From Paracoccaceae bacterium (lineage in GTDB: Bacteria > Pseudomonadota > Alphaproteobacteria > Rhodobacterales > Rhodobacteraceae): a DNA stretch of 64,000 nucleotides. Where the stretch lies: contig JAQWIK010000102.1 of NCBI GenBank assembly GCA_029248915.1, positions 1 to 64,000 of the forward strand. Reading direction: 5' to 3'. Below the pieces are notes generated by a model. That model was not told the origin of the DNA. It worked only from the letters and a program-made list of their open reading frames with translations, and ran no database searches. A program made the translations under genes and the position numbers. This document shows positions 43,931-53,570 of the stretch, piece by piece; positions within the stretch are counted from its first letter, which is position 1, and each line of letters opens with the position of its first letter.

Positions 43931-44944
43931 ATGCAATTTGGGCATTATATATCTGGTTTTGCACATTTGGTTCTTTTAACGGGATTATTTATAGGTCCTG
44001 TTTTTCAAAATGATATAGAACCAGTTGATTATTCGACTGTTTCTTTAATTTCTGAACAGGATTTTATTGATCTTACTGCATCGAATATTTCACCTTCAGT
44101 ATCTGAAGACGCAAGTAAATTTATTCCAATGAATGAAAATAATGATAAATTAAATTTTAAATTTAATGAGGAAAGTAAGGTTTTAAAATCAGAAGGCCCC
44201 GAAGTTGTTCTTGATGAACCTATAGAGCCAGAAATTAAAAAACCTGAAATGGAATTAGCTCTGAAACAAAGGCCTCCTGAAATATCTAAAGAATTGAAGT
44301 CTCCAGTTTCAGAAATAGCAAATAAAATACCCGATGTTCAAAATGAATCCACTAAATTGAATAAGCCCAGCAAAACTTCAAAGCCAAATAAAATGACGCA
44401 ACCTGAAATTAATCTTTCCCAAGAATTAGAGATTGCTAAAGGTTCTGTAGATGATTTAGCCGTTGTGAAAGATAATATAAAAGCCTCAACTGATATTATA
44501 GTTTCATCACTGAGGCCTAAAAGCCGTCCGCGCTACATATCTAAACCAAATTTTGAGATCAAATCAGAAAGTAAGGTAATAGAGTCGGTCGTTTCAGATG
44601 CAATTCAATCGTCGTCTGCACAAAACTCGCTAAGTAAGCCTTTAACAGAAACTGAAACGGGTAATTTACAAACAGCAATACAAACATGTTGGTTTAGGGA
44701 CCCTGGCTCATTGGCCGAGGATGTGAAATTAACTATATTTATGTCCCTTGATAGAAATGGACGAGTTAATCCAAACTCTATTAAGGTTGTTGAAATATCA
44801 GGTGGTGACGAGGGTGCTCAAGAGGTGGCTTTCAGAAGAGCAAAAATAGCAATTATAAGTTGTGGAAAAAACGGCTATAAGTTACCACCAAATAAATATG
44901 AGCGTTGGCGGGAAATAGAAGTGGTATTTGATCCAACCAACTAA
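43931..44944 (+). CDS. tolA: TolA (Tol-Pal energy transducer)
   Basis: TolA spans the periplasm between TolQR and TolB/Pal. It has one N-terminal hydrophobic helix (HYISGFAHLVLLTGLFIGPVF), then a long Pro/Glu/Lys/Ser-rich periplasmic linker (~residues 45-210) with repeated acidic and KP-rich pieces, then a C-terminal TolA/TonB-like domain: LQTAIQTCWFRDPGSLAEDVKLTIFMSLDRNG...NKYERWREIEVVFDP. The linker is Ser/Pro/Lys-rich rather than the Ala-rich helix of E. coli TolA, a common alphaproteobacterial variant. Position in tolQRAB-pal identifies it. Confidence 0.88.
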   Translation: MQFGHYISGFAHLVLLTGLFIGPVFQNDIEPVDYSTVSLISEQDFIDLTASNISPSVSEDASKFIPMNENNDKLNFKFNEESKVLKSEGPEVVLDEPIEPEIKKPEMELALKQRPPEISKELKSPVSEIANKIPDVQNESTKLNKPSKTSKPNKMTQPEINLSQELEIAKGSVDDLAVVKDNIKASTDIIVSSLRPKSRPRYISKPNFEIKSESKVIESVVSDAIQSSSAQNSLSKPLTETETGNLQTAIQTCWFRDPGSLAEDVKLTIFMSLDRNGRVNPNSIKVVEISGGDEGAQEVAFRRAKIAIISCGKNGYKLPPNKYERWREIEVVFDPTN

Positions 44945-44984
44945 TTAAGATTAAAATTATTAGGTAGAAAATAAGGAATTGGTT

Positions 44985-46289
44985 TTGAAAACATTCTTAG
45001 TAATTTTTTTTATTAGTTTATCAACATTTGTTCAATCTGCGCCTCTGCGCATCACAATAACAGAAGGCGTAATCGAACCGTTACCTTATGCTGCGCCTAC
45101 ATTTATCGGCGAAACAGGTGCGTCGAATGAATTAGCAAATAAAATAACAGAGTTAGTTAAAAATGACTTATTAGGTTCGGGGTTATTTAGAGAAGTACCC
45201 AAGTCATCTTATATATCGGGCATAGATAAATTTAATTCCCCTATCCAATACTCAGATTGGAAAGCAATAAAAGTGCAAGCTCTTTTGACTGGCTCAGTTC
45301 TTGTTTCCGGTGAAAAGCTGTCGGTAAAATTTAGGCTTTTTGATGTTTTTTCGAATAACGAACTTGGAAAAGGTCTTCAGTTTAATTCTACAAAACAGGG
45401 ATGGCGGCGTGTTGCTCATAAAGTAGCTGATGAGGTTTATTCCCGAATAACTGGCGAGCAGGGATATTTTGACAGCCGTGTTGTTTATGTTGCTGAAACT
45501 GGAAAAAAAGGTTCTCGAAAAAAACGTTTGGCTATTATGGACTTTGACGGTGCGAATTCGAAACATTTGACCGATGGTTCCTATATTGTATTAGCTCCTC
45601 GGTTCTCGCCCACAGGAGAACGAGTATTATATACTAGCTATGAAACTGGAACCCCCCAGATATATGTAATAAATGTCGCCACCTCGAAGCGAACTGTTTT
45701 GAAAAACCGAAAAGGAACAATGAGTTTCGCCCCACGGTTCTCTCCAGATGGGCAATCTGTCGTTTACTCTTTAGAGCAGGGTGGTAATACGGACATTTAC
45801 GTCATGAACCTAAGAAACTCCTCCAGCGCTAGATTAACATCAGCGCCATCCATTGAGACTGCACCCAGCTTTTCCCCAGATGGATCTGAAATTGTATTTG
45901 AAAGTGATAGATCAGGAACTCAGCAGTTATATGTGATGTCCTCCCTTGGAGGTGGTGCGAAAAGAATTAGCTCTGGGGATGGTCGCTACGGAACTCCTGT
46001 TTGGTCGCCACGGGGTGACCGGATAGCTTTTACCAAACAAAGCCGGGGGCGTTTCCATATTGGTGTCATGCGTGTTGACGGTTCTAAGGAAAGGTTGTTA
46101 ACAGCATCTTTCCTCGATGAAGGTCCAACTTGGTCTCCAAACGGCAGAGTTATTATGTTTACCAGAGAAACACAGGGCGAGACAGGCGTTTCAGCTCTTT
46201 ATTCGGTTGATGTTTCAGGAAGAAATTTAAAAAAAGTTAAGACAAGAGACGGAGGATCTGATCCGTCTTGGTCACCACTTGGAAAATAA
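44985..46289 (+). CDS. tolB: Tol-Pal periplasmic beta-propeller protein TolB
   Basis: A secreted protein with signal peptide [20 protein letters not shown], an N-terminal alpha/beta domain (residues ~25-170) and a six-bladed beta-propeller with repeated FSPxG/D-type blades, for example [48 protein letters not shown] and [13 protein letters not shown]. TolB bridges TolA and Pal. The start is TTG 44985, behind AAGGA with 6-nt spacing; the track's 44979 TTG is less well placed. About 434 residues. Confidence 0.95.
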   Translation: MKTFLVIFFISLSTFVQSAPLRITITEGVIEPLPYAAPTFIGETGASNELANKITELVKNDLLGSGLFREVPKSSYISGIDKFNSPIQYSDWKAIKVQALLTGSVLVSGEKLSVKFRLFDVFSNNELGKGLQFNSTKQGWRRVAHKVADEVYSRITGEQGYFDSRVVYVAETGKKGSRKKRLAIMDFDGANSKHLTDGSYIVLAPRFSPTGERVLYTSYETGTPQIYVINVATSKRTVLKNRKGTMSFAPRFSPDGQSVVYSLEQGGNTDIYVMNLRNSSSARLTSAPSIETAPSFSPDGSEIVFESDRSGTQQLYVMSSLGGGAKRISSGDGRYGTPVWSPRGDRIAFTKQSRGRFHIGVMRVDGSKERLLTASFLDEGPTWSPNGRVIMFTRETQGETGVSALYSVDVSGRNLKKVKTRDGGSDPSWSPLGK

Positions 46290-46342
46290 CATTATTTGCA
46301 GGGTTAGTATTTCATGTTATCACTGAATTTGAGAGGCTAATA

Positions 46343-46849
46343 ATGACAAAATTTAGTTTATATTTGTGCGCGATTTTGATCATATTTTTAGGTGGATGTT
46401 CACAAAATGCATCGACCCCATTCTCAACAAATGGTATGTTGAACAGCTCTAGTTCTAAATTCGAAGGTAACGTCAGTAACCCAAGTTCGATAGCTTTTTT
46501 TAAAAATAATGTTGGCGATCGTGTACTATTTTCCATCGATCAATCAGATTTAGATCAGTCAGGTAAGGACATATTGTTGGGCCAAGTCAAATGGTTGCAA
46601 GCAAACGTTGATTACAAAATTATTATTGAGGGGCATGCAGATGAAAGGGGTACAAGAGAATATAATCTTGCGCTTGGAGCTCGAAGAGCTAACTCTGCTC
46701 GTGAATTTTTGGTATCTAGAGGAATAGAGAGCTCTCGTATTCAAACAGTGAGCTTTGGAAAAGAGCGACCAGTAGAACTTTGCAGCAACGAAAATTGCTA
46801 CAGTGAGAATAGGCGAGCTGTTTCAGTAGTTTCTAACCTAAATTTTTAA
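46343..46849 (+). CDS. pal: Peptidoglycan-associated lipoprotein Pal
   Basis: Outer-membrane lipoprotein that binds peptidoglycan and TolB. The signal peptide ends in a lipobox, FLGGCSQ, with the lipidated Cys at residue 18. The OmpA-like domain holds IIIEGHADERGTREYNLALGARRANSAREFLVSRGI with the Asp/Arg that contact meso-diaminopimelate. The track ORF begins at 46268, inside tolB; ATG 46343 with GAGAGG upstream gives 168 residues and is preferred. Downstream gene cpoB is 12 bp away. Confidence 0.96.
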   Translation: MTKFSLYLCAILIIFLGGCSQNASTPFSTNGMLNSSSSKFEGNVSNPSSIAFFKNNVGDRVLFSIDQSDLDQSGKDILLGQVKWLQANVDYKIIIEGHADERGTREYNLALGARRANSAREFLVSRGIESSRIQTVSFGKERPVELCSNENCYSENRRAVSVVSNLNF

Positions 46850-46861
46850 TTGGAGTTTAAG

Positions 46862-47677
46862 ATGATAAGGTCGGTTGCTTTAATTTGCGCATTACTTTTT
46901 GCACCGACAATTATTTATGCTCAAGACAACAACAAGACATTAGCTGATGTAAGGCAAGACCTTAATATTCTTTACGTTGAAGTTCTGAAACTAAGGCGGG
47001 AGTTGTCTACAACACAAACTTCTTCGATGATATCGTCTAACGAAGCCTCTGTATTAGAAAGACTTGATGGAATGGAACAAGAGTTGAGGCGTTTAACTTC
47101 TGAAACAGAAAATTTAGAGTTCAGAGTCAATAACATTGTAAGAGATGGCACCAATAGGGTTCGCGACCTTGAGTATCGGTTGGTGGAATTAGAAGGGGGA
47201 GACCTTAGTAAAATTGATTATGCTACAACCCTGGGAGGTGACTTAGAAATATCGTCAGAAATTAACGTTGAAGAAAATTCTGGGCCAGAATTAGCAATTG
47301 GAGAAAAAGCAGATTTTGAAAATGCACAAAATGCATTGTTAGAAGAGCGCTTTGAAGACTCCTTATTGCTATTTGAGCGATTTCTGGAAAACTACCCTGA
47401 TAGTCCACTGAGCGCAGCTATCATTATAGGCAGAGGAAACGCATATGAGGGGCTTGGGGAAATCAAAAAAGCAGCAAGAGCATATCTAAATAGCTTTTCA
47501 TTATACGAAGACTCGCCAGTTGCCCCAGAAGCGCTGACCTTGTTGGGGAATGCTCTTGTAAATTTGGGGCAAACTGATGCCGGATGCCAAACTTTAGCGC
47601 AAGTTCTTATGCGCTTCCCAGGTTCTGATTACAGTCTTGAGGCCGAGAAAATGATGTCGGAACTGCAGTGTCCTTAA
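46862..47677 (+). CDS. cpoB: Tol-Pal system protein CpoB (YbgF)
   Basis: A periplasmic protein that ties Tol-Pal action to peptidoglycan synthesis at division. Signal peptide IRSVALICALLFAPTIIYAQD; a coiled coil (about residues 30-105) typical for trimer formation; a C-terminal TPR block, FENAQNALLEERFEDSLLLFERFLENYPDSPLSAAIIIGRGNAYEGLGEIKKAARAY. ATG 46862 has GGAG 6 nt upstream; the TTG 46850 of the track is rejected. 271 residues. Its stop overlaps the tilS GTG start by 10 bp. Confidence 0.93.
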   Translation: MIRSVALICALLFAPTIIYAQDNNKTLADVRQDLNILYVEVLKLRRELSTTQTSSMISSNEASVLERLDGMEQELRRLTSETENLEFRVNNIVRDGTNRVRDLEYRLVELEGGDLSKIDYATTLGGDLEISSEINVEENSGPELAIGEKADFENAQNALLEERFEDSLLLFERFLENYPDSPLSAAIIIGRGNAYEGLGEIKKAARAYLNSFSLYEDSPVAPEALTLLGNALVNLGQTDAGCQTLAQVLMRFPGSDYSLEAEKMMSELQCP

Positions 47678-48927
47678 GTGTTAAAATTACGACACAGGTA
47701 TTTCAAACACTTTCAGATCTCAAAAAAAAGTATGGGTTTGTTGAGCTTGGTTTAGCTGTTTCTGGGGGGAGTGATAGTTTAGCTATGCTCTATCTTTGTA
47801 AGGACTGGGCAGTAAAAAACAAAATCAAACTGCGTTGTGTTACTGTAGATCACAAGCTTCGTTCTGAGTCGTTAATTGAGGCAGAACTAGTCGCAGGTCA
47901 TTGCAAGAAGCTAGGCATAAATCATGAAATAGTTGGATGGGACCATGAAGAGAAGCTGAAGGGTAACTTATCTGACTTAGCTCGCTCAGCCCGATATAGG
48001 ATAATTGATAAATGGCGCAAAAATATAAATTTTGTTTTAGTGGGCCATACCCAGAATGATCAGGTTGAAACTTTTTTTATGAATTTGAAGAGGGGATCCG
48101 GAATTGAAGGTTTGAAAGGTATGCCTGTGAGTTTTAGAAGATCTGAAGGTTACTATATATTAAGACCATTAATTCATACCTCAAGGGAAAGTTTGCAACA
48201 GTATCTTAAGGAAAAGAATATAACTTGGGTAAGTGACCCCTCTAATTCGAACGAAGATTTTGAACGAATTTCTCAGCGCAAAACATGGACAATATTAAAG
48301 TCGAAAGGTTTTTCTGAGAACCGTATCGAATTGAGCGCAGACCATATGCGAAGAGCCCACGAGGCTTTAAACCACATGTTGCCTATTCACTTCAAATCGA
48401 TTGGAAAACAAGAGATTACTGATTTATTGTGGGAGTATAATAGCTTTGTCTTGTTGCCGGAAGAATTTAAACTTCGCTTAATTTCTGCTGTTGTAATGTG
48501 GAATGGGAATGTTCATTACCGTCCAAGATTTAAAGCTATTTTGGATGTCTTGAAAAATATAAATGAAAAGAAAACAGTCGTTTTGGGAGGTTCTATATTT
48601 TATTATAATGCTGGCAAAATTCGGATCACAATCGAGTATCAATCTGTAAAGGGAAATGCCATAAGTTGTACGTCCGGATTAGTATGGCGAAATATTTGGA
48701 AAGTTGAAAGGGAAATTAAAGATGGGTACATTACTGCTATTGGGATTGACGGCAATAAACAGTTATCAAAACAACAAAGATCGACGATGCCCTTCCGATC
48801 AAGAATTATTCAACCAGGTATTTTTGTAAAAGAAAAACTGTTGATTGTCCCAACGCTTGATAGTGACAGTTCCGAGTATTTGTCATTTTGTGGAATAAAG
48901 TTTAATGATTTTCTTCACAACCATTGA
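47668..48927 (+). CDS. tilS: tRNA(Ile)-lysidine synthase TilS
   Basis: TilS puts lysidine at C34 of tRNA-Ile(CAU), making it read AUA; it is essential. The N-terminal ATP-pyrophosphatase P-loop is VSGGSDSLAML; the second block GHTQNDQVETFFMNLKRGSGIEGLKGMP and RPLIHTSRESLQQYLKEKNITWVSDPSNSN are typical. The C-terminal region is long and low in conservation. GTG start at 47668, overlapping cpoB. 419 residues. tilS-ftsH adjacency is ancient, and the 66 bp to ftsH keeps one transcript plausible. Confidence 0.95.
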   Translation: MSLSVKITTQVFQTLSDLKKKYGFVELGLAVSGGSDSLAMLYLCKDWAVKNKIKLRCVTVDHKLRSESLIEAELVAGHCKKLGINHEIVGWDHEEKLKGNLSDLARSARYRIIDKWRKNINFVLVGHTQNDQVETFFMNLKRGSGIEGLKGMPVSFRRSEGYYILRPLIHTSRESLQQYLKEKNITWVSDPSNSNEDFERISQRKTWTILKSKGFSENRIELSADHMRRAHEALNHMLPIHFKSIGKQEITDLLWEYNSFVLLPEEFKLRLISAVVMWNGNVHYRPRFKAILDVLKNINEKKTVVLGGSIFYYNAGKIRITIEYQSVKGNAISCTSGLVWRNIWKVEREIKDGYITAIGIDGNKQLSKQQRSTMPFRSRIIQPGIFVKEKLLIVPTLDSDSSEYLSFCGIKFNDFLHNH

Positions 48928-48993
48928 ACCTTGCGTATGACTTTCTATATTTATAAGTAAGCAAACCAAACTAGACAATTCTGGAGATATTCC

Positions 48994-50901
48994 TTGGGTA
49001 ATAATCGAAACGTAGCATTTTGGGTAGTTCTGTTCCTTTTAATTGTTGTATTATTCAACGTATTCAGCACAGGCAGCAGTAGTATGCAAAGCCGTGAAGT
49101 GCCTTTCTCAGAGTTTGTTAACAACGTGACTGGAGGAGAAATCAGAGCGGTGACCCTGGACGGGGAAAAAGTGCGGTTTACGGGGCCCGATAATAGAGAA
49201 CAGTTTACTATTCGACCTGGTGATGCTGATGTTACCAATTTATTGATTGCAAACGATGTTGCAATCAGAGCTGAACAACAGGAAACGTCTGGGCTTCAAT
49301 CCTTTTTAATGACTGTTTTTCCATTCCTTTTACTGATCGGTGTTTGGATCTATTTCATGAACCGAATGCAAGGTGGTGGTAGAGGTGGAGCGATGGGATT
49401 TGGCAAATCCAAAGCAAAGCTGTTAACCGAAAAACAAGGCAGAGTTACCTTTGACGATGTGGCGGGTATAGACGAAGCTAAAGAAGAACTTGAAGAGATT
49501 GTTGAGTTTCTGAGAAATCCACAAAAATTCAGTAAACTTGGAGGTAAAATTCCTACTGGCGCTTTGTTAGTTGGACCACCTGGTACTGGTAAGACTTTGT
49601 TAGCTAGAGCAATAGCAGGAGAGGCTGGCGTTCCGTTCTTTACAATTTCTGGTTCGGATTTTGTTGAGATGTTTGTTGGTGTAGGCGCTTCTCGTGTGCG
49701 TGACATGTTTGAGCAGGCGAAAAAGAACGCTCCGTGTATTGTATTCATAGATGAAATCGACGCCGTGGGACGCAACCGTGGAAGTGGATACGGTGGCGGA
49801 AACGATGAGCGCGAACAAACCCTTAATCAGCTTCTGGTTGAAATGGACGGGTTTGAGGTCAACGAAGGTGTAATTATATTGGCTGCTACAAACCGACGAG
49901 ACGTTTTAGATCCAGCATTACTGCGACCGGGGCGATTTGATCGTACGGTTAATGTGCCAAATCCGGATATTAAAGGCCGTGAAAAAATTCTTAATGTGCA
50001 TGCGAAAAAAACCCCATTGGGACCGGATGTCGATCTTAGATTAATAGCCAGAGGGACGCCCGGCTTTTCGGGTGCTGATTTGGCAAATCTAGTAAATGAA
50101 GCGGCTTTGATGGCAGCGCGGATCGGTAGGTCAGTTATAACAATGATCGATTTCGAAAATGCAAAAGATAAAGTAATGATGGGGTCCGAAAGGCGCTCTA
50201 TGGTCTTGACCCAAGAGCAAAAAGAAAAAACAGCATATCATGAAGCTGGGCATGCGGTTGTGGGGTTAGCATTGCCTCAGTGTGATCCGGTATACAAAGC
50301 CACAATTATCCCTCGTGGGGGTGCTTTAGGAATGGTCGTGTCACTTCCTGAAATTGATCGTTTAAATTGGCATAAATCTGAATGTGAAGAAAAGTTGGCG
50401 ATGACCATGGCTGGTAAAGCCGCTGAAATAATAAAATACGGTGCAGATAATGTATCCAATGGGCCAGCTGGAGACATTCAACAAGCTTCAGGTTTAGCTA
50501 GAGCTATGGTTCTTCGTTGGGGTATGTCTGACAAGGTTGGAAATATTGATTACACCGAAGCTCATGAAGGTTACCAAGGCAATACAGCCGGATTCTCAGT
50601 GTCGGCAAATACGAAAGAGTTGATAGAAGAAGAGGTTAAGAGCTTTATTCAAAAGGGCTATGATACTGCTTTTAAAATATTAACAAAAAAGAAAAAAGAG
50701 TGGGATCGTTTAGCTTTAGGGTTGCTTGAATATGAGACCTTGACTGGTGAAGAAATAAAAAAAGTTATGAATGGCGATCCTCCACACTCTGATGATGAGG
50801 GTAAGGATGATGGTAGTGCATCAGCACCTTCTGTTACAGCTATCCCTAAAACAAAGCCCAAAGCAAAACCAAGCGGCAGTATGGAGCCAGAACCTAGCTA
50901 A
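48994..50901 (+). CDS. ftsH: ATP-dependent zinc metalloprotease FtsH
   Basis: FtsH is the membrane-bound AAA+ protease that removes misassembled membrane proteins and regulators such as sigma32 or LpxC. It has two transmembrane helices (residues ~5-25, and [20 protein letters not shown] near 100), a short periplasmic loop, Walker [20 protein letters not shown], Walker [12 protein letters not shown], the second region of homology ([21 protein letters not shown]), and the zinc site [10 protein letters not shown]. The C-terminal tail is Lys/Pro-rich. TTG start at 48994 behind GGAG. 635 residues. Confidence 0.97.
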   Translation: MGNNRNVAFWVVLFLLIVVLFNVFSTGSSSMQSREVPFSEFVNNVTGGEIRAVTLDGEKVRFTGPDNREQFTIRPGDADVTNLLIANDVAIRAEQQETSGLQSFLMTVFPFLLLIGVWIYFMNRMQGGGRGGAMGFGKSKAKLLTEKQGRVTFDDVAGIDEAKEELEEIVEFLRNPQKFSKLGGKIPTGALLVGPPGTGKTLLARAIAGEAGVPFFTISGSDFVEMFVGVGASRVRDMFEQAKKNAPCIVFIDEIDAVGRNRGSGYGGGNDEREQTLNQLLVEMDGFEVNEGVIILAATNRRDVLDPALLRPGRFDRTVNVPNPDIKGREKILNVHAKKTPLGPDVDLRLIARGTPGFSGADLANLVNEAALMAARIGRSVITMIDFENAKDKVMMGSERRSMVLTQEQKEKTAYHEAGHAVVGLALPQCDPVYKATIIPRGGALGMVVSLPEIDRLNWHKSECEEKLAMTMAGKAAEIIKYGADNVSNGPAGDIQQASGLARAMVLRWGMSDKVGNIDYTEAHEGYQGNTAGFSVSANTKELIEEEVKSFIQKGYDTAFKILTKKKKEWDRLALGLLEYETLTGEEIKKVMNGDPPHSDDEGKDDGSASAPSVTAIPKTKPKAKPSGSMEPEPS

Positions 50902-50916
50902 ACAAGCTTTTTGCGA

Positions 50917-50940
50917 CCAAAAGAATATTTTTCTTTTTAG
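50917..50940. terminator. Bidirectional AT-rich hairpin between ftsH and lpd
   Basis: AAAAGAA (50919-50925) and TTCTTTT (50931-50937) form a 7-bp stem around TATTT, followed by T on the plus strand and preceded by A-rich sequence. It lies in the 35-bp convergent gap and overlaps the lpd stop. It is likely to serve both genes, though the stem is weak (AT-only apart from one G-C pair). Confidence 0.45.
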
Positions 50941-52325
50941 GCGTGAATTGCTCCACTACCACAGGCCAACGCGGCTTCTCGAACTGCTTCTGAATAGGTT
51001 GGATGGGCGTGGCAAGTAAGGGCCACATCTTGAGCAGATGCCCCAAACTCCATTGCTATGCATAGCTCATGGATAAGGTCTCCAGCTGCTGGACCAATGA
51101 TGTGTGCTCCTAGGATCCGGTCGCTGTCTTTATCAGCTATAATTTTTACAAAGCCATCTGCGGCGAAATTTGCCTTCGCTCTGCCGTTTCCCATAAACAT
51201 AAATTTACCAATTTTCACGGAGTAGTCATTTTCTTTGGCTTGCAGTTCAGTTAGTCCCACAGACGCAACTTCTGGAGAAGTATAAATAACGCTTGGGATT
51301 ACTTGATAATTAATATGTCCATTTTTACCAGCAATTTGTTCTGCTACTGCAATGCCCTCATCTTCTGCTTTATGAGCCAACATTGGACCTTCAACAACAT
51401 CACCAATTGCGTAAATATTTGGTACCATTGTTTGCCACTCATTATCAATTTTGATTTGGCCACGCTCGGTTAATTCAATATTCAACTTATCTATTCCTAG
51501 GCCATTAGTGCTCGGTTTTCTCCCGGTTGCGACTAAAACGATATCTCCATCTAATTCATGCAAACTTTCATCTTTATTTAGCTTATATTTTACTTTTCCC
51601 CCAGATTTGGATTTACTAGCGGACTGCACGGCGGCTCCCATAATAAAGGAAATACCTTGTTTTTTTAGAATTCTCTGGAAGGTTTTTTGCACCTCTGTAT
51701 CCATACCAGGTGTTATATAATCTAGGTACTCAATAATCGTAACTTTTGTACCAAGACGCGCATAAACGGAGCCGAGTTCCAACCCAATAACGCCCGCACC
51801 GATAACTGTCATTGTTTTTGGTATTTTGGATAATGATAACGCTCCAGTTGATGACACTATTATCTTTTCGTCGATTTCGACGTTGGGAATAGTACTTGGT
51901 TCTGACCCTGAAGCGATAATTATATTATTAGCGTCGTAAGTTGTATCGTTTATTTGAACTTTTCCTGGAGCGGATATTGAGGCCCAACCTTTTAAATGAT
52001 CTATTTTATTTTTTTTGAATAAAAACTCGATGCCTTTGGTATTTGCTTCAATCGTTTCAGTTTTATAATTTTGCATTTTAGCCCAATCTACAGACGGCGG
52101 CTTTGCTATTAATCCCATTTTCTCAAAATTATGTTCAGCCTCATGAAGTTGGTGACTGGCATGTAACAATGCTTTGGATGGGATACAGCCTATATTTAAA
52201 CATGTTCCGCCGAGAGTATCACGACCTTCCACACAGGCTGTTTTAAGACCCAGTTGAGCGCAACGAATAGATGCAACATAACCTCCCGGTCCACTCCCTA
52301 TGACTATAACATCATATTTCGACAT
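50937..52325 (-). CDS. lpd: Dihydrolipoyl dehydrogenase (E3)
   Basis: E3 reoxidises the dihydrolipoyl arm of 2-oxoacid dehydrogenase complexes and reduces NAD. FAD site [14 protein letters not shown]; redox disulfide [20 protein letters not shown]-binding [17 protein letters not shown]; interface domain with the catalytic HAHPT ([11 protein letters not shown]) near the C-terminus. 462 residues is normal. It is the last gene of sucCDAB-lpd (24 bp from sucB), so it mainly serves 2-oxoglutarate dehydrogenase here. Confidence 0.97.
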   Translation of the reverse strand: MSKYDVIVIGSGPGGYVASIRCAQLGLKTACVEGRDTLGGTCLNIGCIPSKALLHASHQLHEAEHNFEKMGLIAKPPSVDWAKMQNYKTETIEANTKGIEFLFKKNKIDHLKGWASISAPGKVQINDTTYDANNIIIASGSEPSTIPNVEIDEKIIVSSTGALSLSKIPKTMTVIGAGVIGLELGSVYARLGTKVTIIEYLDYITPGMDTEVQKTFQRILKKQGISFIMGAAVQSASKSKSGGKVKYKLNKDESLHELDGDIVLVATGRKPSTNGLGIDKLNIELTERGQIKIDNEWQTMVPNIYAIGDVVEGPMLAHKAEDEGIAVAEQIAGKNGHINYQVIPSVIYTSPEVASVGLTELQAKENDYSVKIGKFMFMGNGRAKANFAADGFVKIIADKDSDRILGAHIIGPAAGDLIHELCIAMEFGASAQDVALTCHAHPTYSEAVREAALACGSGAIHA

Positions 52326-52349
52326 CTCATTTCCCTTTCCTGCACCTAA

Positions 52350-53570
52350 TCAAAGATCCATTAGAAGTCGCCGTGGGTCCTCTAATGCTTCTTTTACTCT
52401 AACTAAGAATGTTACTGCGCCTTTTCCATCGACAATCCTATGGTCGTAACTCAATGCTAGATACATCATGGGTCGAATTACTACTTCGCCGTTTATTGCC
52501 ATAGGGCGGTCTTGGATTTTATGCATTCCCAAAATACCAGATTGCGGAGGATTTAAAATTGGTGAAGACATAAGAGATCCGTAAACTCCGCCATTTGAAA
52601 TAGTGAACGTCCCACCTTGCATTTCATCAATACTCAGCTTGCCATCTCTTGCTCGCTTTCCCTTCTCAGAGATAGATTTTTCGATTTCTGCGAAAGACAT
52701 GCTGTCGGCGTTTCGAATGACTGGAACGACCAATCCAGTAGGAGTCCCCGCAGCAATTCCCATGTGTACATAATTTTTATATATTACGTCAGTTCCATCA
52801 ATTTCTGCATTCACTTCGGGAACTTCATTTAGAGCATGGCAGCAAGCCTTTGTAAAAAATGACATAAACCCTAGTTTAGTGCCATGTTTTTTTTCAAATA
52901 ATTCTTTAAATTCACTTCTCAAAGACATAACCTCTGTCATGTCTACTTCATTGTAAGTTGTTAACATTGCGGCTGTATTTTGACTATCTTTTAGACGTTT
53001 TGCTATCGTTTGTCTTAGCCGGGTCATTTTGACCCGCTCTTCTCGATCAGCGTCTTCTACTGAACTTGGAGCGCGCGAGATTGAGCTCTTTTCTGTTGTC
53101 TCAATCGCAGCAGACTGTAGAGCTTTCAGGACATCATTTTTCATTATCCGGCCATCTTTTCCAGATCCTTCAATTGCATCGGCTGAAATTTTATTTTCAG
53201 CCATCAACTTTTTCGCAGAAGGAGCGTTCTCGATATTGGGGTTTTGATTAATAGATTTTGCTCCTGTATTGGGTTCGAAAACATTGTTATCTTTTTTTGT
53301 AGCCAGTTTTTTCTTATTTTCTGATTTTTCAATGTCGCCCTCACTGATTGTTGTGAGCAATGCATCCATATTAACAACACTCCCCTCCTGGGCTACTATC
53401 TCACCCATGACCCCAGCGACAGGGCTTGGCACTTCAACTGTTACTTTGTCAGTTTCAAGTTCGCAGAGCATTTCATCCATATTTATTTTATCACCAGGCT
53501 GCTTGAACCAAGTTGCAACTGTTGCTTCTGTTACGCTTTCACCAAGAGTAGGAACTCGTACATCGGTCAT
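52350..53570 (-). CDS. sucB: Dihydrolipoamide succinyltransferase (E2 of 2-oxoglutarate dehydrogenase)
   Basis: It transfers the succinyl group from lipoate to CoA. Domains: one N-terminal lipoyl domain with the lipoylated Lys in [11 protein letters not shown] (about residue 43), a short Ala/Lys linker, a peripheral subunit-binding domain ([27 protein letters not shown], ~115-145), and the catalytic core ending [15 protein letters not shown] with the His and Asp of the active site. Start overlaps the sucA stop by 1 bp (TAATG), with AAGGAA inside the sucA end acting as its Shine-Dalgarno. Confidence 0.97.
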   Translation of the reverse strand: MTDVRVPTLGESVTEATVATWFKQPGDKINMDEMLCELETDKVTVEVPSPVAGVMGEIVAQEGSVVNMDALLTTISEGDIEKSENKKKLATKKDNNVFEPNTGAKSINQNPNIENAPSAKKLMAENKISADAIEGSGKDGRIMKNDVLKALQSAAIETTEKSSISRAPSSVEDADREERVKMTRLRQTIAKRLKDSQNTAAMLTTYNEVDMTEVMSLRSEFKELFEKKHGTKLGFMSFFTKACCHALNEVPEVNAEIDGTDVIYKNYVHMGIAAGTPTGLVVPVIRNADSMSFAEIEKSISEKGKRARDGKLSIDEMQGGTFTISNGGVYGSLMSSPILNPPQSGILGMHKIQDRPMAINGEVVIRPMMYLALSYDHRIVDGKGAVTFLVRVKEALEDPRRLLMDL

